Shown here piece by piece: positions 1 to 8,710 of a stretch of 64,000 nt of DNA. The translations under genes and the position numbers were made by a program. Under the pieces are notes generated by a model, which saw only the letters and a program-made list of their open reading frames with translations, did not search any database and had not been told where the DNA came from. How positions within the stretch are numbered: the first letter of the stretch is position 1; the number at the start of each line of letters is the position of its first letter. Source of the DNA: CAWGMT01 sp963823675 (lineage in GTDB: Bacteria > Planctomycetota > Planctomycetia > Isosphaerales > Isosphaeraceae); NCBI GenBank assembly GCA_963823675.1, contig CAWGMT010000010.1, positions 501,399-565,398 on the forward strand, written 5' to 3'.

Positions 1-2
1 TG

Positions 3-890
3 AGAGCAGCGGGGGTGAAGATTCTGGCGGGAACGGATTGCAGCAACCCGGGCACTGCGCACGGAGCCAGCCTCCATCGTGAGCTTGAACTCTTGGTGGC
101 GACCGGTATGAAACCGATCGACGCACTCGCCGCCGCGACCTCGGTCACGGCCGATGTATTCGGCTTGAAAGATCGCGGCCGGATCGCGCCGGGGCTTCGT
201 GCCGACCTGGTGCTCGTCGCCGGTGACCCTACGAATGAAATCGCCGCAACCCGCGCGATCGTCGGGGTCTGGAAGCAAGGCCGTGCGATTGACCGAGCGG
301 CTTACCGCGCCCAGGTTCAAAGTCGGCGCGAAGCCATCGCCAAGTTGAAAGAGACGCCGGCACCTCCGGGATCAGAGCGGGGATTGATCAGCGATTTCGA
401 AGGTGAGAAGGCCACAACCAAAACTGCGTTCGGAGCCGGCTGGATGGTCTCGACCGACGCGCTGCGGGGCGGTAAGTCGAAGGCCGAAGTTTCGCTGGTC
501 GGCGGCGCCAGAAATTCGCCGCATGCACTCAAAATCACCGGTACCATCGAAGCCGGGCCTGGCCAGCACTGGGCTGGCGTCATGTTCTCGCCAGGGGCCC
601 AGCCTATGTCTCCGGCAAACCTCTCGGCCAAGCGCGGCGTCACGTTCTGGGCTCGAGGGGACGGCAAACCCATGTATGTAATGGTCTTCAGCCAGGTTCG
701 CGGCTATGTCCCAGCCATGAAGACGTTCAGCGCCGGCCGCGAATGGACGTCGATTCACTTCAATTGGAATGAATTCGACGGCCTCGACGGAACTGGCACG
801 CTGGGTATTTTCATCGGTGGTGGCGTAGAGGGTGGCCCATTCGAGCTGCAGCTCGATGACGTCGTGCTGGAACCAGTCAAACCAAACTGA
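3..890 (+). CDS. Amidohydrolase, C-terminal part with a CIA30-like C-terminal domain (5' truncated by window edge)
   Basis: The frame is open from the first bases of the window and has no proper start: the GTG at position 15 is an internal valine in a stretch reading GVKILAGTD, a typical metal-dependent amidohydrolase motif (imidazolonepropionase-like group) carrying the late metal-binding Asp. The next ~100 residues match the C-terminal end of that family, including the IAPGLRADLVLVAGDP segment that returns to the small beta domain. A second part of ~150 residues (from about position 385, starting around GLISDFEGEKATTKTAFGAG) looks like a CIA30/NADH-ubiquinone intermediate-associated-type carbohydrate-binding-like jelly roll, ending in FELQLDDVVLEP. 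Such fusions are known for secreted hydrolases, and the substrate cannot be told. The catalytic N-terminal half lies outside the window. Confidence 0.8.
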   Translation, partial: RAAGVKILAGTDCSNPGTAHGASLHRELELLVATGMKPIDALAAATSVTADVFGLKDRGRIAPGLRADLVLVAGDPTNEIAATRAIVGVWKQGRAIDRAAYRAQVQSRREAIAKLKETPAPPGSERGLISDFEGEKATTKTAFGAGWMVSTDALRGGKSKAEVSLVGGARNSPHALKITGTIEAGPGQHWAGVMFSPGAQPMSPANLSAKRGVTFWARGDGKPMYVMVFSQVRGYVPAMKTFSAGREWTSIHFNWNEFDGLDGTGTLGIFIGGGVEGGPFELQLDDVVLEPVKPN

Positions 891-893
891 AAT

Positions 894-916
894 CCCATTC
901 GGCACTTTCGGATGGG
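894..916. terminator. Possible bidirectional terminator hairpin between convergent genes
   Basis: An imperfect inverted repeat (CCCATtCG ... CGgATGGG) lies just after the stop of the amidohydrolase gene and before the end of the convergent inositol oxygenase gene. No clear T-tract follows, so termination is inferred from position and pairing only. Confidence 0.35.
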
Positions 917-983
917 CCCATCGCGCTGTTCGGGCGAACTTGATGAACTTCAGCGAGAAGCTGAGGCTCTGTCGATCGTGCCG

Positions 984-1850
984 TTACCAGGCAATCCTGG
1001 GCGGGAAGAATTCGGCGATCAGATCTTCGTAAAACGGACGAAGCCCGAGCACGTGGGGAGGTTCGTGCCCCTTGGAGTAAAGATCATACGGGTTGAACTG
1101 GCGGACCCACTCCATGCGGCGCTGATCTTCCAGGTTCATGAGAGGGGTGTAGGCCCCTTCGCGATGGGCGGCGTAAAACGAGTGATAGCGGATCATCGCC
1201 AGCCCTTCGCCGGGCAGATACTCCTTGACGATGTGATACAGGTATTCATCGTGGCCCCAGGACATGTGGACGCGATCGAGTCCGCCGCCCCGCTCGTAGA
1301 TGCCACACTCAGTCTGATACTCCGAGACATTCCAGTCGGGATTGTCCCGGAAGAACTCCGGAAAGACCACCTTGTCGGAGTAGCGGCAGCCGACGGGAAA
1401 GGTGTCGCCGACCACGGCCCATTGAGGCTCGCCGAAGAGGCAGAGGATCTTACCAAGGTCATGAATCAGACCGACCAGGATGAACCATCGGGGATGACCA
1501 TCCGCCCGAATCGCCTCGGCTGTCTGCAACAAGTGTTCGATCTGGGTTAATTGCGTGTCGGGGTCACTGTCATCGACCAGAGTATCGAGGAACTCCATCG
1601 CCTCCCAGATTCCCATCGCACGGTGGTTCTTCGCCAGATATTCCGCCTCCTTGCCGCGCACGAACTCGAGGGTCTGATGGCGGTGATTCAGCCTGTAGAA
1701 TTCACGTACCGCGGGCCGTACGTTATGGCCATAATCGCGGAACGAAGACTTCTCCTTGGGACGCGGATAGCGCTCATGCAGGAATTCCTCCCACTCGTCG
1801 ACGCTGGACAGCGGATTCGACTTCGACGATCTCAGGGAGGGCTCCGACAC
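984..1850 (-). CDS. Inositol oxygenase (myo-inositol to D-glucuronate)
   Basis: This 288-residue protein has the full set of myo-inositol oxygenase (MIOX, EC 1.13.99.1) landmarks. MIOX is a diiron HD-domain enzyme that cleaves myo-inositol with O2 to D-glucuronate in the cytoplasm. The iron ligands known from the mouse enzyme are all present at matching spacing: H105, H130-D131 in LIHDLGK, H200 in SWGHDEYLY, H223 in IRYHSFYAAH and D256 in FNPYDLYSK; K134 is the substrate-contacting lysine. Length is that of eukaryotic MIOX (about 285). The ATG start gives the usual N-terminus with FRDYGHNVRPAVREFYRLNH. The gene stands alone, with no inositol transporter or glucuronate gene beside it. The family is best known from eukaryotes and occurs patchily in bacteria, so transfer is plausible. 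Confidence 0.93.
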   Translation of the reverse strand: MSEPSLRSSKSNPLSSVDEWEEFLHERYPRPKEKSSFRDYGHNVRPAVREFYRLNHRHQTLEFVRGKEAEYLAKNHRAMGIWEAMEFLDTLVDDSDPDTQLTQIEHLLQTAEAIRADGHPRWFILVGLIHDLGKILCLFGEPQWAVVGDTFPVGCRYSDKVVFPEFFRDNPDWNVSEYQTECGIYERGGGLDRVHMSWGHDEYLYHIVKEYLPGEGLAMIRYHSFYAAHREGAYTPLMNLEDQRRMEWVRQFNPYDLYSKGHEPPHVLGLRPFYEDLIAEFFPPRIAW

Positions 1851-2154
1851 GCGAGATCTCTCCTGCCTGTGCGACCGATTTTAGCTTCAGCCGGTTAGAG
1901 CACCACTATCCGAGCGGGGATCGCGGCATCGTGCCGCGAGCGCGTTTGATTCTACGCTAAGTCCAGTCGAATACGGAAGATCAAGCCAGAGAAGCCATTT
2001 CGACACCTGTCTGATCGAGCGCGGTTCTCGGCCATTCCAGGATCGGCACTGCCGATTTCGCGAGATCCAACCGCTTCGGATTGGTCGGTTGGGCGACCTC
2101 TGATAAGATTGAATCGCCGATTCTGCGCATTCGATCTCTCAGGATCTGACCGTC

Positions 2155-2619
2155 GTGAACCAATCCCGTGAACCGTTGCCCTTTGCGTCTGCTCTAAGAT
2201 GGAACGAGGACGGCTTGATCCCGGCGATTGTGCAGGATGCTGAAAATGGCGACGTTTTGATGCTGGCCTGGATGAACGAACGGGCGTTGCGGGATACGCT
2301 CACGACGGGCCAGACGCACTTTTACTCGCGGTCGCGGCGGACACACTGGCACAAGGGAGGCACGTCGGGTCACGTGCAATATGTCGAGTCGATCGCGATC
2401 GACTGCGATGGCGACGTCCTCTTGATCAAGGCCCGTCAGATCGGTGGGGCCTGTCATGAGGGATATCGTTCGTGTTTCTTCCGTCGCCTGGGCGATGGCG
2501 GACGGATCGAGCTGATTGCCGAGCCAGTGTTCGATGTAGCGGCAGTTTATCGTTCAACACGAGGAACGGGCCAGGGAGCAGCGACGTCGGACGGCGGTCT
2601 GGGGTCGGCGGCAGAGTGA
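2155..2619 (+). CDS. hisI: Phosphoribosyl-AMP cyclohydrolase
   Basis: HisI opens the purine ring of phosphoribosyl-AMP in the third step of histidine synthesis (EC 3.5.4.19). Visible family motifs are DVLMLAWMNERAL near residue 34, THFYSRSRRTHWHKGGTSGH (54-73), the Mg/Zn site around D83-C84-D85 (IDCDGD) and the Zn ligands C100, H101 and C107 in CHEGYRSCFF. The 154-residue length fits a stand-alone HisI without the HisE pyrophosphohydrolase domain; the last ~40 residues are a low-conservation tail. The start is GTG, since no in-frame ATG precedes the conserved core. No other his gene lies nearby, consistent with the scattered pathways of planctomycetes. Confidence 0.93.
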   Translation: MNQSREPLPFASALRWNEDGLIPAIVQDAENGDVLMLAWMNERALRDTLTTGQTHFYSRSRRTHWHKGGTSGHVQYVESIAIDCDGDVLLIKARQIGGACHEGYRSCFFRRLGDGGRIELIAEPVFDVAAVYRSTRGTGQGAATSDGGLGSAAE

Positions 2620-2774
2620 GGCGGACCATCACCACCGGGAACCGAGATAACCTACCGAAATCCGCTTGGGAAGAGTAGACTTTGTGAAGTTGGTTACACG
2701 GAAACCGTCGCTCGGCTGGCGCGGCTGCCGAGCTTCTGCGAGGTGCGGGAGCGATTCAACCGAGGAGATAAACT

Positions 2775-3932
2775 ATGCGTAAGCCGCGCCTGATGACTCC
2801 CGGGCCAGCGATGGTCCCCGAGGATGTGCTCCTGGAGTTGGCCCGCCCCGTGATCCACCACCGGTCGGATGAGGCCAAGGAGGTGATCACGGAGGTCATC
2901 GCAGGGCTCAAGGAGGTCTTCGGGACCACGAACGACGTCTTGATCTTGACCGCCTCGGGAACCGGAGCGATGGAAGCGGCCGCGGTGAACACGGTGCATC
3001 CGGGCGGGAAGGCCCTTGTTCTCAACGCGGGGCATTTCGCAGCGCGGTGGGCCCATATCTGCAAGGCCTTCGGCATCAAATCGGTTTCACTGGAAACGGA
3101 GTGGGGCCAACCGGTCGATCCGGACCGCGTGGCGGAAGCCCTGGGCCAGCATCCCGACACGGTGTGCGTGATGGGAACCCTGAGCGAGACCTCGACGGGC
3201 ACGGGACATCCCGTCGAGGCGATCGGCCGCGTGGTTGCGCGGACACCCGCCGTCTTTGCCGTCGATGGCATCTCGGGCGTCGGCGCGATGGAATGCCGGA
3301 CCGATGAGTGGGGAATCGACCTTCTCTGCGTTGGCTCCCAGAAGGCCCTCATGTTGCCTCCGGGGCTGGCGTTCGTGGCGGTCAGCCCCAAGGCGTGGGC
3401 CAAGATCGACAGCTTCGAGTCGCACAGCTTCTATTTCAACCTCAAAGCGGCTCGCAAGAAAATCAAGGAGTTCGACACGCCCTATACGCCAGCCCACACC
3501 TTGATCCTGGCTCTGCGCGCGTCGCTGCGCCGAATCAAGCAAGAGGGGATCGCGAACGTCCTCGCGCGCCATCGCCGGATGAGCGAGGCTTGCCAGGCTG
3601 GAATCTCGGCACTCGGGCTCGAGCTGTATAGCGCGAGACCGGCCGAGGGATTGACGGCATTTCGCGTCCCCGAGGGTTTGAAGGACTCGCAGATCCGGAG
3701 CACGATGTCCGAGCAATTCGGCATTTACACGGTCGGCGGACAGGACAAGCTCAAGGGCAAGATCATCCGGATCGGCCACATGGGCTATACCGATGAGATC
3801 GATGTGATCGGCACGCTGGCGGCACTGGAAATGGCCCTGGCCGCCTTGGGGTACGACTTCGAGCCGGGCCGAGGCGTGACCGCGGCCCAGCAAGTGCTGA
3901 TTGGCCAGAAGAACCCGGTCGCGGTCGGCTGA
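2775..3932 (+). CDS. Class V aminotransferase (alanine/serine-glyoxylate aminotransferase-like)
   Basis: This is a PLP-dependent fold-type I aminotransferase of the AGXT/serine-pyruvate family, 385 residues, usual length. Motifs seen are MTPGPAMVPEDVL and IHHRSDEAKEVI at the N-terminus, the cofactor-binding ASGTGAMEAA, VDGISGVGAMECRTDEWGID, and the Schiff-base lysine K190 in GSQKALMLPPG. A purine-rich ribosome-binding site (gaggaga) lies about 6 bases before the ATG. It lies 72 bp upstream of serA on the same strand; this pairing suggests it acts as the transaminase of serine synthesis or serine-glyoxylate interconversion. Substrate choice cannot be read from sequence. Members used as SerC substitutes are known from archaea and other bacteria. 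Confidence 0.9.
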   Translation: MRKPRLMTPGPAMVPEDVLLELARPVIHHRSDEAKEVITEVIAGLKEVFGTTNDVLILTASGTGAMEAAAVNTVHPGGKALVLNAGHFAARWAHICKAFGIKSVSLETEWGQPVDPDRVAEALGQHPDTVCVMGTLSETSTGTGHPVEAIGRVVARTPAVFAVDGISGVGAMECRTDEWGIDLLCVGSQKALMLPPGLAFVAVSPKAWAKIDSFESHSFYFNLKAARKKIKEFDTPYTPAHTLILALRASLRRIKQEGIANVLARHRRMSEACQAGISALGLELYSARPAEGLTAFRVPEGLKDSQIRSTMSEQFGIYTVGGQDKLKGKIIRIGHMGYTDEIDVIGTLAALEMALAALGYDFEPGRGVTAAQQVLIGQKNPVAVG

Positions 3933-4004
3933 TCGAGACATGGTTACGAGACATCGAAGCCATCGATAACGGCGTTTGATTTTTCCCGGAATCGCTGTGG
4001 CCAC

Positions 4005-5659
4005 ATGGAGCCTTCGATCGTGACGCGTCGCGTGCTGGTGACTGACAAATTGGCTGAAGAGGGGCTTGCCCGGCTCGCGCCAGGAGCCGGGGATCGAGGT
4101 CGTGGTCGATACCAAGCTGGCCCAGGATTCCGCACTGCTGCGCCAGGCACTCACCGAAGCCGACGGAATCGTCATCCGATCGGGCACCCAGTTGACGGCT
4201 CAGGTCCTGGAAGGCCAGTCGCGGCTCAAGGCGATCGTGCGCGCCGGCGTGGGCGTCGACAACATCGACGTCGCAGCGGCGACGCGCCGCGGCATCGTCG
4301 TGATGAACACGCCAGGGGGCAACACGATTTCGACGGCCGAGCATACCATGGCTCTGCTTGCTTGCGCTGGCACGGAACGTGGCCAAGGCCAACGAGAGCC
4401 TGAAGGCCGGCAAGTGGGAGCGGACCAAGTTCACGGGCACGCAGCTCGAGGGCAAGACGCTGGGCGTGATCGGCCTGGGCCGGGTCGGCCTTGCGGTTGC
4501 GAAGCGGGCACAGGCCTTCGGCTTGACGGTCGTCGGCTTCGACCCGTTCCTGGCAGCCGACAAGGCGCTCGAGCACGGTGTCAGAGCGTCGCGCGGCTCG
4601 ACGATCTCTGGGGCCGTTGCGACTTCATCTCGTTGCACACGCCTCTGACGGCCGAGACGCGCAACCTCATCGGCGCCCGCGAGCTGGCACTGATGAAACC
4701 GACGGTACGGCTCATCAACTGCGCCCGCGGCGGCCTGATCGACGAGGCCGCCCTCAAGGAGGCGCTCGACTCGGGCAAGGTCGCCGGTGCGGCGATTGAC
4801 GTCTTCGAGCCGGAGCCGCCTCCCGCCGATCATCCCCTGCTCCGTCATCCCCAGGTCCTGGTAACGCCTCACCTGGGGGCCTCGACCGAGGAAGCGCAGG
4901 TCTCCGTCGCCATCGAGGCGGCCCGGCTGCTGTGCGATTTCCTGACGCGGGGCCAGGTACGGTTCTCCGTGAACATGCCAACGCTGGATCGGGCCGAGAT
5001 CGAGGACGTGCGGCTCTATCTCGATCTGGCCTGGCGTCTGGGCATGCTCCATGCCCAGATGGATCGGGGAACGCTCAAGAACGCCAAGCTCACCTATCGG
5101 GGCGAGGTCGCCCACAAGAACACCAAGCTCATCACGGCCAGCTTCGCCGCCGGGTTGATGGCAGCAGCACTCGAGGAGCAGGTCAACCTGGTGAATGCCA
5201 TGGCTCTGGCCCGCGAGCGCGGAATCGAGATCGAAGAGAGCAGCCGCCGAGGCACCGGGCGACTTCGGCACGTTGGTCCAGACCCAGGTCACCACCGAGC
5301 GGAAGACCTACCTCGCGACCGGCACCTTGTTTGGCAAGCAGTTTCTCCGCCTCGTCCGGCTAGGCTCCTACCTGCTCGACGCTCACATCGATGGAACACT
5401 GCTGATCTTCACGCACAAGGACCGGCCCGGCCTGATCGGCTTCATCGGCCGGACGCTCGGCGACGAAGGGGTCAATATCGCCCAGATGAATGTCGGCCGC
5501 GAGGAGCAAGGCGGCGAGGCCATCGGCGTCGTCAACCTCGACAGCGTCCCCTCCGCGCAGGCCCTCGAAACCGTCCGCCAGCATCCCGACATCCTCAGCC
5601 TGAGCGTGATCAAGCTGCCGCCGCTGGGCGCGGTTCCGGCCTGGCTGGGGTCGTGGTAA
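4005..5659 (+). CDS. serA: D-3-phosphoglycerate dehydrogenase, broken by four apparent frameshifts
   Basis: SerA oxidises 3-phosphoglycerate to 3-phosphohydroxypyruvate, entering serine synthesis. The ~550-codon length fits the long type: catalytic/NAD domain, intervening (ASB) domain and C-terminal ACT domain (from about 5390, TLLIFTHKDRPGLIGFIGRT). NAD site GVIGLGRVGLAVAKRAQAFG and signatures RAGVGVDNID, LINCARGGLIDEAAL and TPHLGASTEEAQ are intact. Reading must change frame near 4080 (+1), 4357 (+1 c), 4587 (-1) and 5250 (+1 c). Both sides of every break are conserved without stops, so sequencing indels are more likely than decay. ATG at 4005 begins the canonical RVLVTDKLAEEGLARL. It follows the class V aminotransferase gene and probably shares its transcript. 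Confidence 0.88.
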
Positions 5660-5845
5660 CTCGGCCCGCGCAGTTTTCGTGACCAGGCTGGACAGTGCTT
5701 TCGATGCGGCCCAGAATGAGAGGAGGGCTTGCGCGTAGTGCCGCGGCCCGGAAGCGGATCTTGCCATGAGAAATTACTTGAGTTACGCCTTGACGGATCG
5801 GGAAATCGCCAGGGAGCTGGTCGGAAACGTCGCCTGGAATCGGGC

Positions 5846-6241
5846 TTACGGCGCTTTCGTAGAGCGCACACCGAGCTGCGTGAACGCCCACACGAAGAGC
5901 AACCCCATCACGAGGTCGATCACGGCGAATGGCTTCCAGAGCCCCGGGATGCCTTCCGCGTTCCAGTACCGAAACGTGACACCGCAATAGGCCGCTTTCA
6001 GCATGATGCCGTACGGAATCAGCTTGCAGTTCTCGATCGGCTTCGCCGCGATCGCGGCGAACATCGTGCCGAAGATGACCAGGAGCGCCGCGGGGAACTG
6101 GACGTAGGCCCAATGGTTGGGCGGAGTGACCGCCGCGAGGCGAAACACCCAGGCCGGCGCGATCAGGAAAGCGGCCCCAATCACTCCGTCGTACAGAGCC
6201 GCGATGAGGAACAGTGCCTTGATCAAGCTCGCTGTGTTCAT
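5846..6241 (-). CDS. Small four-helix integral membrane protein
   Basis: A 131-residue protein starting MNTASLIKALFLIAALYDG; a longer in-frame extension is ignored because the ATG at 6241 overlaps the stop of the upstream radical SAM gene (ATGA), a sign of coupled translation. About four hydrophobic helices are visible, including GVIGAAFLIAPAWVFRLAAV, FPAALLVIFGTMFAAIAA and PFAVIDLVMGLLFVWAFTQ. The pattern resembles small DoxX/DUF-type inner-membrane proteins but no family can be named. It is the last gene of a three-gene operon with the B12-type radical SAM enzyme and another small membrane protein, suggesting a shared membrane-related task such as lipid modification. Confidence 0.7.
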   Translation of the reverse strand: MNTASLIKALFLIAALYDGVIGAAFLIAPAWVFRLAAVTPPNHWAYVQFPAALLVIFGTMFAAIAAKPIENCKLIPYGIMLKAAYCGVTFRYWNAEGIPGLWKPFAVIDLVMGLLFVWAFTQLGVRSTKAP

Positions 6242-7566
6242 GAGCGCGCCTCCTCGCTGCGCGCGAAGGCGTCGCGGTAGGTCTTCTCGAAACTGGCGCG
6301 ACGCCGCTCGGTCGATTCTTGACTGTAGAGTCGCACACCGAGCTCGCGAAATCCACACCTCAGCTCCTCCGAAGACATGAGCTGCGGCCGGAAGTTGACG
6401 TCAAAGAGAGTACAGGTTTCCCAGGCATCATCGCGGAGCAGCCGTCCTTCTCGCTTCAGGCGCGAGTAGAGCGGCGTTCCGGGGAACGGCGTCTGGACCG
6501 TGATCTGAACGTCAAACAGCTCTGTCTCCGTGGCGAATTCCAGAACCTTGTCGAAAATCTCCGGTCCATGGCCGTCGAGACCAATGATGAAGCACCCATT
6601 GACTCGAATTCCAAATGACTGGATGCGACGCACGGCCTCCTTGGATTCTCGCCAGCGTTTGAGCTTCCAGTCGCTCTTCAGCTCCAGCCCCCGTAGGCCC
6701 CACTCGCCAGGGCTCTCGAAACCGATGAGCACCTCGGCGCAGCCGCTCTCCTTCATGAGCCGGAGCAGGTCGTCGTCCTCGTGGACCGACAGGTCGGTCT
6801 CGGCAAACCAGCGGATCTTTCGTTTCGTCAACTCGGGGAGAAGCTCTCTCCAGTAACGATGGTTCACGAACGCGTTGTCGTCCGCGAACTCGATGAACGG
6901 ACGTCTCCACAACGTCTTGATGCGATCGATCTCGCTGAGCACGCGTTCGACCGGCTTTTGTTTGTAATGAGGCGTCAGCAGAATGGAGCTGGCGCAAAAC
7001 TCGCAACGAAACGGACACCCCCGGCTCGTCTGCACAATCAGCCGGTTGTACCTCTCAGGCTCGAGCAGGTTGAAAGCCGGCATCGGCGCGTCCTCGAGGG
7101 AGAAATCGCCCCGGCCGCGGTACGTGTCTTTGAGCTCGCGACGCTCGGCATCCTTCAACACGTCGGGCCAGACCGATTCTCCCTCGCCGATGATCACGGC
7201 ATCGGCGTGCCGGCCGGCTTCCTCGGGCAGCGCGGTGACATGCAGACCTCCCAGCACGACCGGCACGCCCAGATCGCGATAACGATCCGCCAGCTCATAG
7301 GCCTCTTTGATCTGGGCGCTCAGACTCGATATCCCCACGAGATCGAACCGGTCGGGAAGCCGGTCGAGCTCACGAATATCCTTGACCTCGAGGTACTCGC
7401 AACGGTGGTGCGACGGCACCATGCCTGCGAGCGTGAGCAATCCCAGACTGGGTAAAGATGCGATCGTCCGGCCCCTCTCCATGAAGCCCGGCAAGGTCAT
7501 TCCCACTCGCACCAAATCGGGATCACAGACCCGCATACCGCTCATTGCGATCAAGCCGATTCTCAT
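6238..7566 (-). CDS. B12-binding-domain radical SAM protein
   Basis: This 442-residue enzyme has an N-terminal Rossmann domain of cobalamin-binding type (residues ~1-150, with FDLVGISSLSAQIKEAYELA and PVVLGGLHVTALPEEA, IIGEGESVW) followed by a radical SAM domain. The [4Fe-4S] cysteine motif CxxxCxxC is clear in SRGCPFRCEFCASS. It also carries FIEFADDNAFVNHRYW and VLIGFESPGEWGLRGLE, typical of the class B methylase/BchE-like group. Such enzymes methylate or rearrange unactivated carbons in hopanoids, pigments and antibiotics, so the substrate here is unknown. It overlaps by 4 bp with small membrane-protein genes on both sides, making a compact operon. The cobalamin-binding His motif (DxHxxG) is not evident, as in several family members. 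Confidence 0.88.
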   Translation of the reverse strand: MRIGLIAMSGMRVCDPDLVRVGMTLPGFMERGRTIASLPSLGLLTLAGMVPSHHRCEYLEVKDIRELDRLPDRFDLVGISSLSAQIKEAYELADRYRDLGVPVVLGGLHVTALPEEAGRHADAVIIGEGESVWPDVLKDAERRELKDTYRGRGDFSLEDAPMPAFNLLEPERYNRLIVQTSRGCPFRCEFCASSILLTPHYKQKPVERVLSEIDRIKTLWRRPFIEFADDNAFVNHRYWRELLPELTKRKIRWFAETDLSVHEDDDLLRLMKESGCAEVLIGFESPGEWGLRGLELKSDWKLKRWRESKEAVRRIQSFGIRVNGCFIIGLDGHGPEIFDKVLEFATETELFDVQITVQTPFPGTPLYSRLKREGRLLRDDAWETCTLFDVNFRPQLMSSEELRCGFRELGVRLYSQESTERRRASFEKTYRDAFARSEEARS

Positions 7567-7943
7567 GGTATCAGTCCTCTGATGAGGAGTTCAGCCGTCG
7601 CGAGCACCAAGCTCACAACCGGGATAAAGAAGAGGTAGCGAAAGGACTCGCGCCAGGCAGAAAGAAAACAGATCGTGGGCATCGCCACGGCTCCGACCAG
7701 GAAAGCGATCGACGACACCCACGGCAGTTCTTCCAGTCGAAGGTGTTCCACCGAGAAGACGAATGCAAGATTCAAGAAGCCCGTTCCAAAGAACGAGACG
7801 TGCCCGAGCCGGATCATGCGGCGGCGCCACGATGCATATCCACCCAGCCAGTCCTCTCGGTGGAAGAAGAGCCCAAGAATGGTGCCAACGCCAAGACCAG
7901 TCAGGATTGCGATCCACCCTGCCTGGTAGTTAATCTCGGGCAC
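7563..7943 (-). CDS. Small four-helix integral membrane protein (first gene of radical SAM operon)
   Basis: A 126-residue hydrophobic protein with about four membrane helices: GWIAILTGLGVGTILGLFF, HVSFFGTGFLNLAFVFSV, VSSIAFLVGAVAMPTICFL and YLFFIPVVSLVLATAELLI. Its stop overlaps the start of the radical SAM gene (ATGA), indicating translational coupling. No recognised family. Its link to the radical SAM enzyme suggests it positions the substrate or product at the membrane, which is inference only. Confidence 0.7.
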   Translation of the reverse strand: MPEINYQAGWIAILTGLGVGTILGLFFHREDWLGGYASWRRRMIRLGHVSFFGTGFLNLAFVFSVEHLRLEELPWVSSIAFLVGAVAMPTICFLSAWRESFRYLFFIPVVSLVLATAELLIRGLIP

Positions 7944-8143
7944 CGTATTCCTCCTACTAACTCATGGCGAAATGCGGTTGCGCTGCGCCAGGTGTGGACG
8001 TAGTTTCACTCAAAGTCAGTCGAGGGTCAACGTCGGCCTCCGGGAGCCGATCGGACAAACCCTCTTTCCCCGCGGCCGAGTGTAAGAAAACCGCCGCCAC
8101 CGACGACTGAGTCAATAGATCGTTCGAGCCGCCGGAGAAGCTC

Positions 8144-8710
8144 ATGCCAGACTGGCAGGAACTCATGGAGCGGGAGGGAAAGGCGGTCTGGCAGACGGCC
8201 TACCGACTGCTCGGCAACCGAGCCGACGCCGATGAGTGCTTTCAGGAAGCATTCCTCGCCGCAGTTGAAGTCTCGCGTCGCGAGGAGGTCCAGCACTGGG
8301 GCGCGTTGCTCCGGCGCCTGGCCGCTGTCCGCGCCATGGACCGCCTGCGCCAGCGATACCGGCACCGCACGGGTCTGCAGGCGGCTAACTGGGACGCTCT
8401 GCCTGGCCCCGCTCGATCACCCTCCGAGGTCGCGGAGGATTCCGAGCTGGGCGAACGGCTTCGAGCGGCCCTCGCCTGCTTGCCATCGAAGCAGGCTGAA
8501 GTCTTCTGCCTCCACCACCTGGAAGACTGGAGCTATCAGGAAACGGCTTCACACCTGGCGATTTCCGTTGACGCCGTTGGCGTGCTCCTGCACCGAGCTC
8601 GGCACCGGCTCCGTGAACTGCTCGACTCGTTTGCCGACGTCCCCCGACCCGCAAGACACGCGCCCGTTCCGAGCTCGGATCCGACCAGCCTTCCCGAGGA
8701 GTCGAAATGA
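8144..8710 (+). CDS. ECF-type RNA polymerase sigma factor
   Basis: A 188-residue sigma-70 family protein of the extracytoplasmic-function type, with only regions 2 and 4. Region 2 spans about residues 12-75 (WQTAYRLLGNRADADECFQEAFLAA and LAAVRAMDRLRQRYR). Region 4 spans about 110-165 (LACLPSKQAEVFCLHHLED, then the HTH YQETASHLAISVDAVGVLLHRAR). The ATG of the next gene overlaps its stop codon (ATGA). In planctomycetes such pairs usually consist of a sigma factor and a single-pass membrane protein that may act as its anti-sigma factor or its target. The activating signal is unknown. Confidence 0.92.
   Translation: MPDWQELMEREGKAVWQTAYRLLGNRADADECFQEAFLAAVEVSRREEVQHWGALLRRLAAVRAMDRLRQRYRHRTGLQAANWDALPGPARSPSEVAEDSELGERLRAALACLPSKQAEVFCLHHLEDWSYQETASHLAISVDAVGVLLHRARHRLRELLDSFADVPRPARHAPVPSSDPTSLPEESK

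Noticed and set aside
1981..2163. Short minus-strand frame of 60 codons upstream of hisI
   Set aside because: No homology-like features or ribosome-binding site, and it overlaps the hisI leader.
3763..5295. Minus-strand open frame of about 510 codons across serA
   Set aside because: Antisense to the conserved SerA segments; no motifs.
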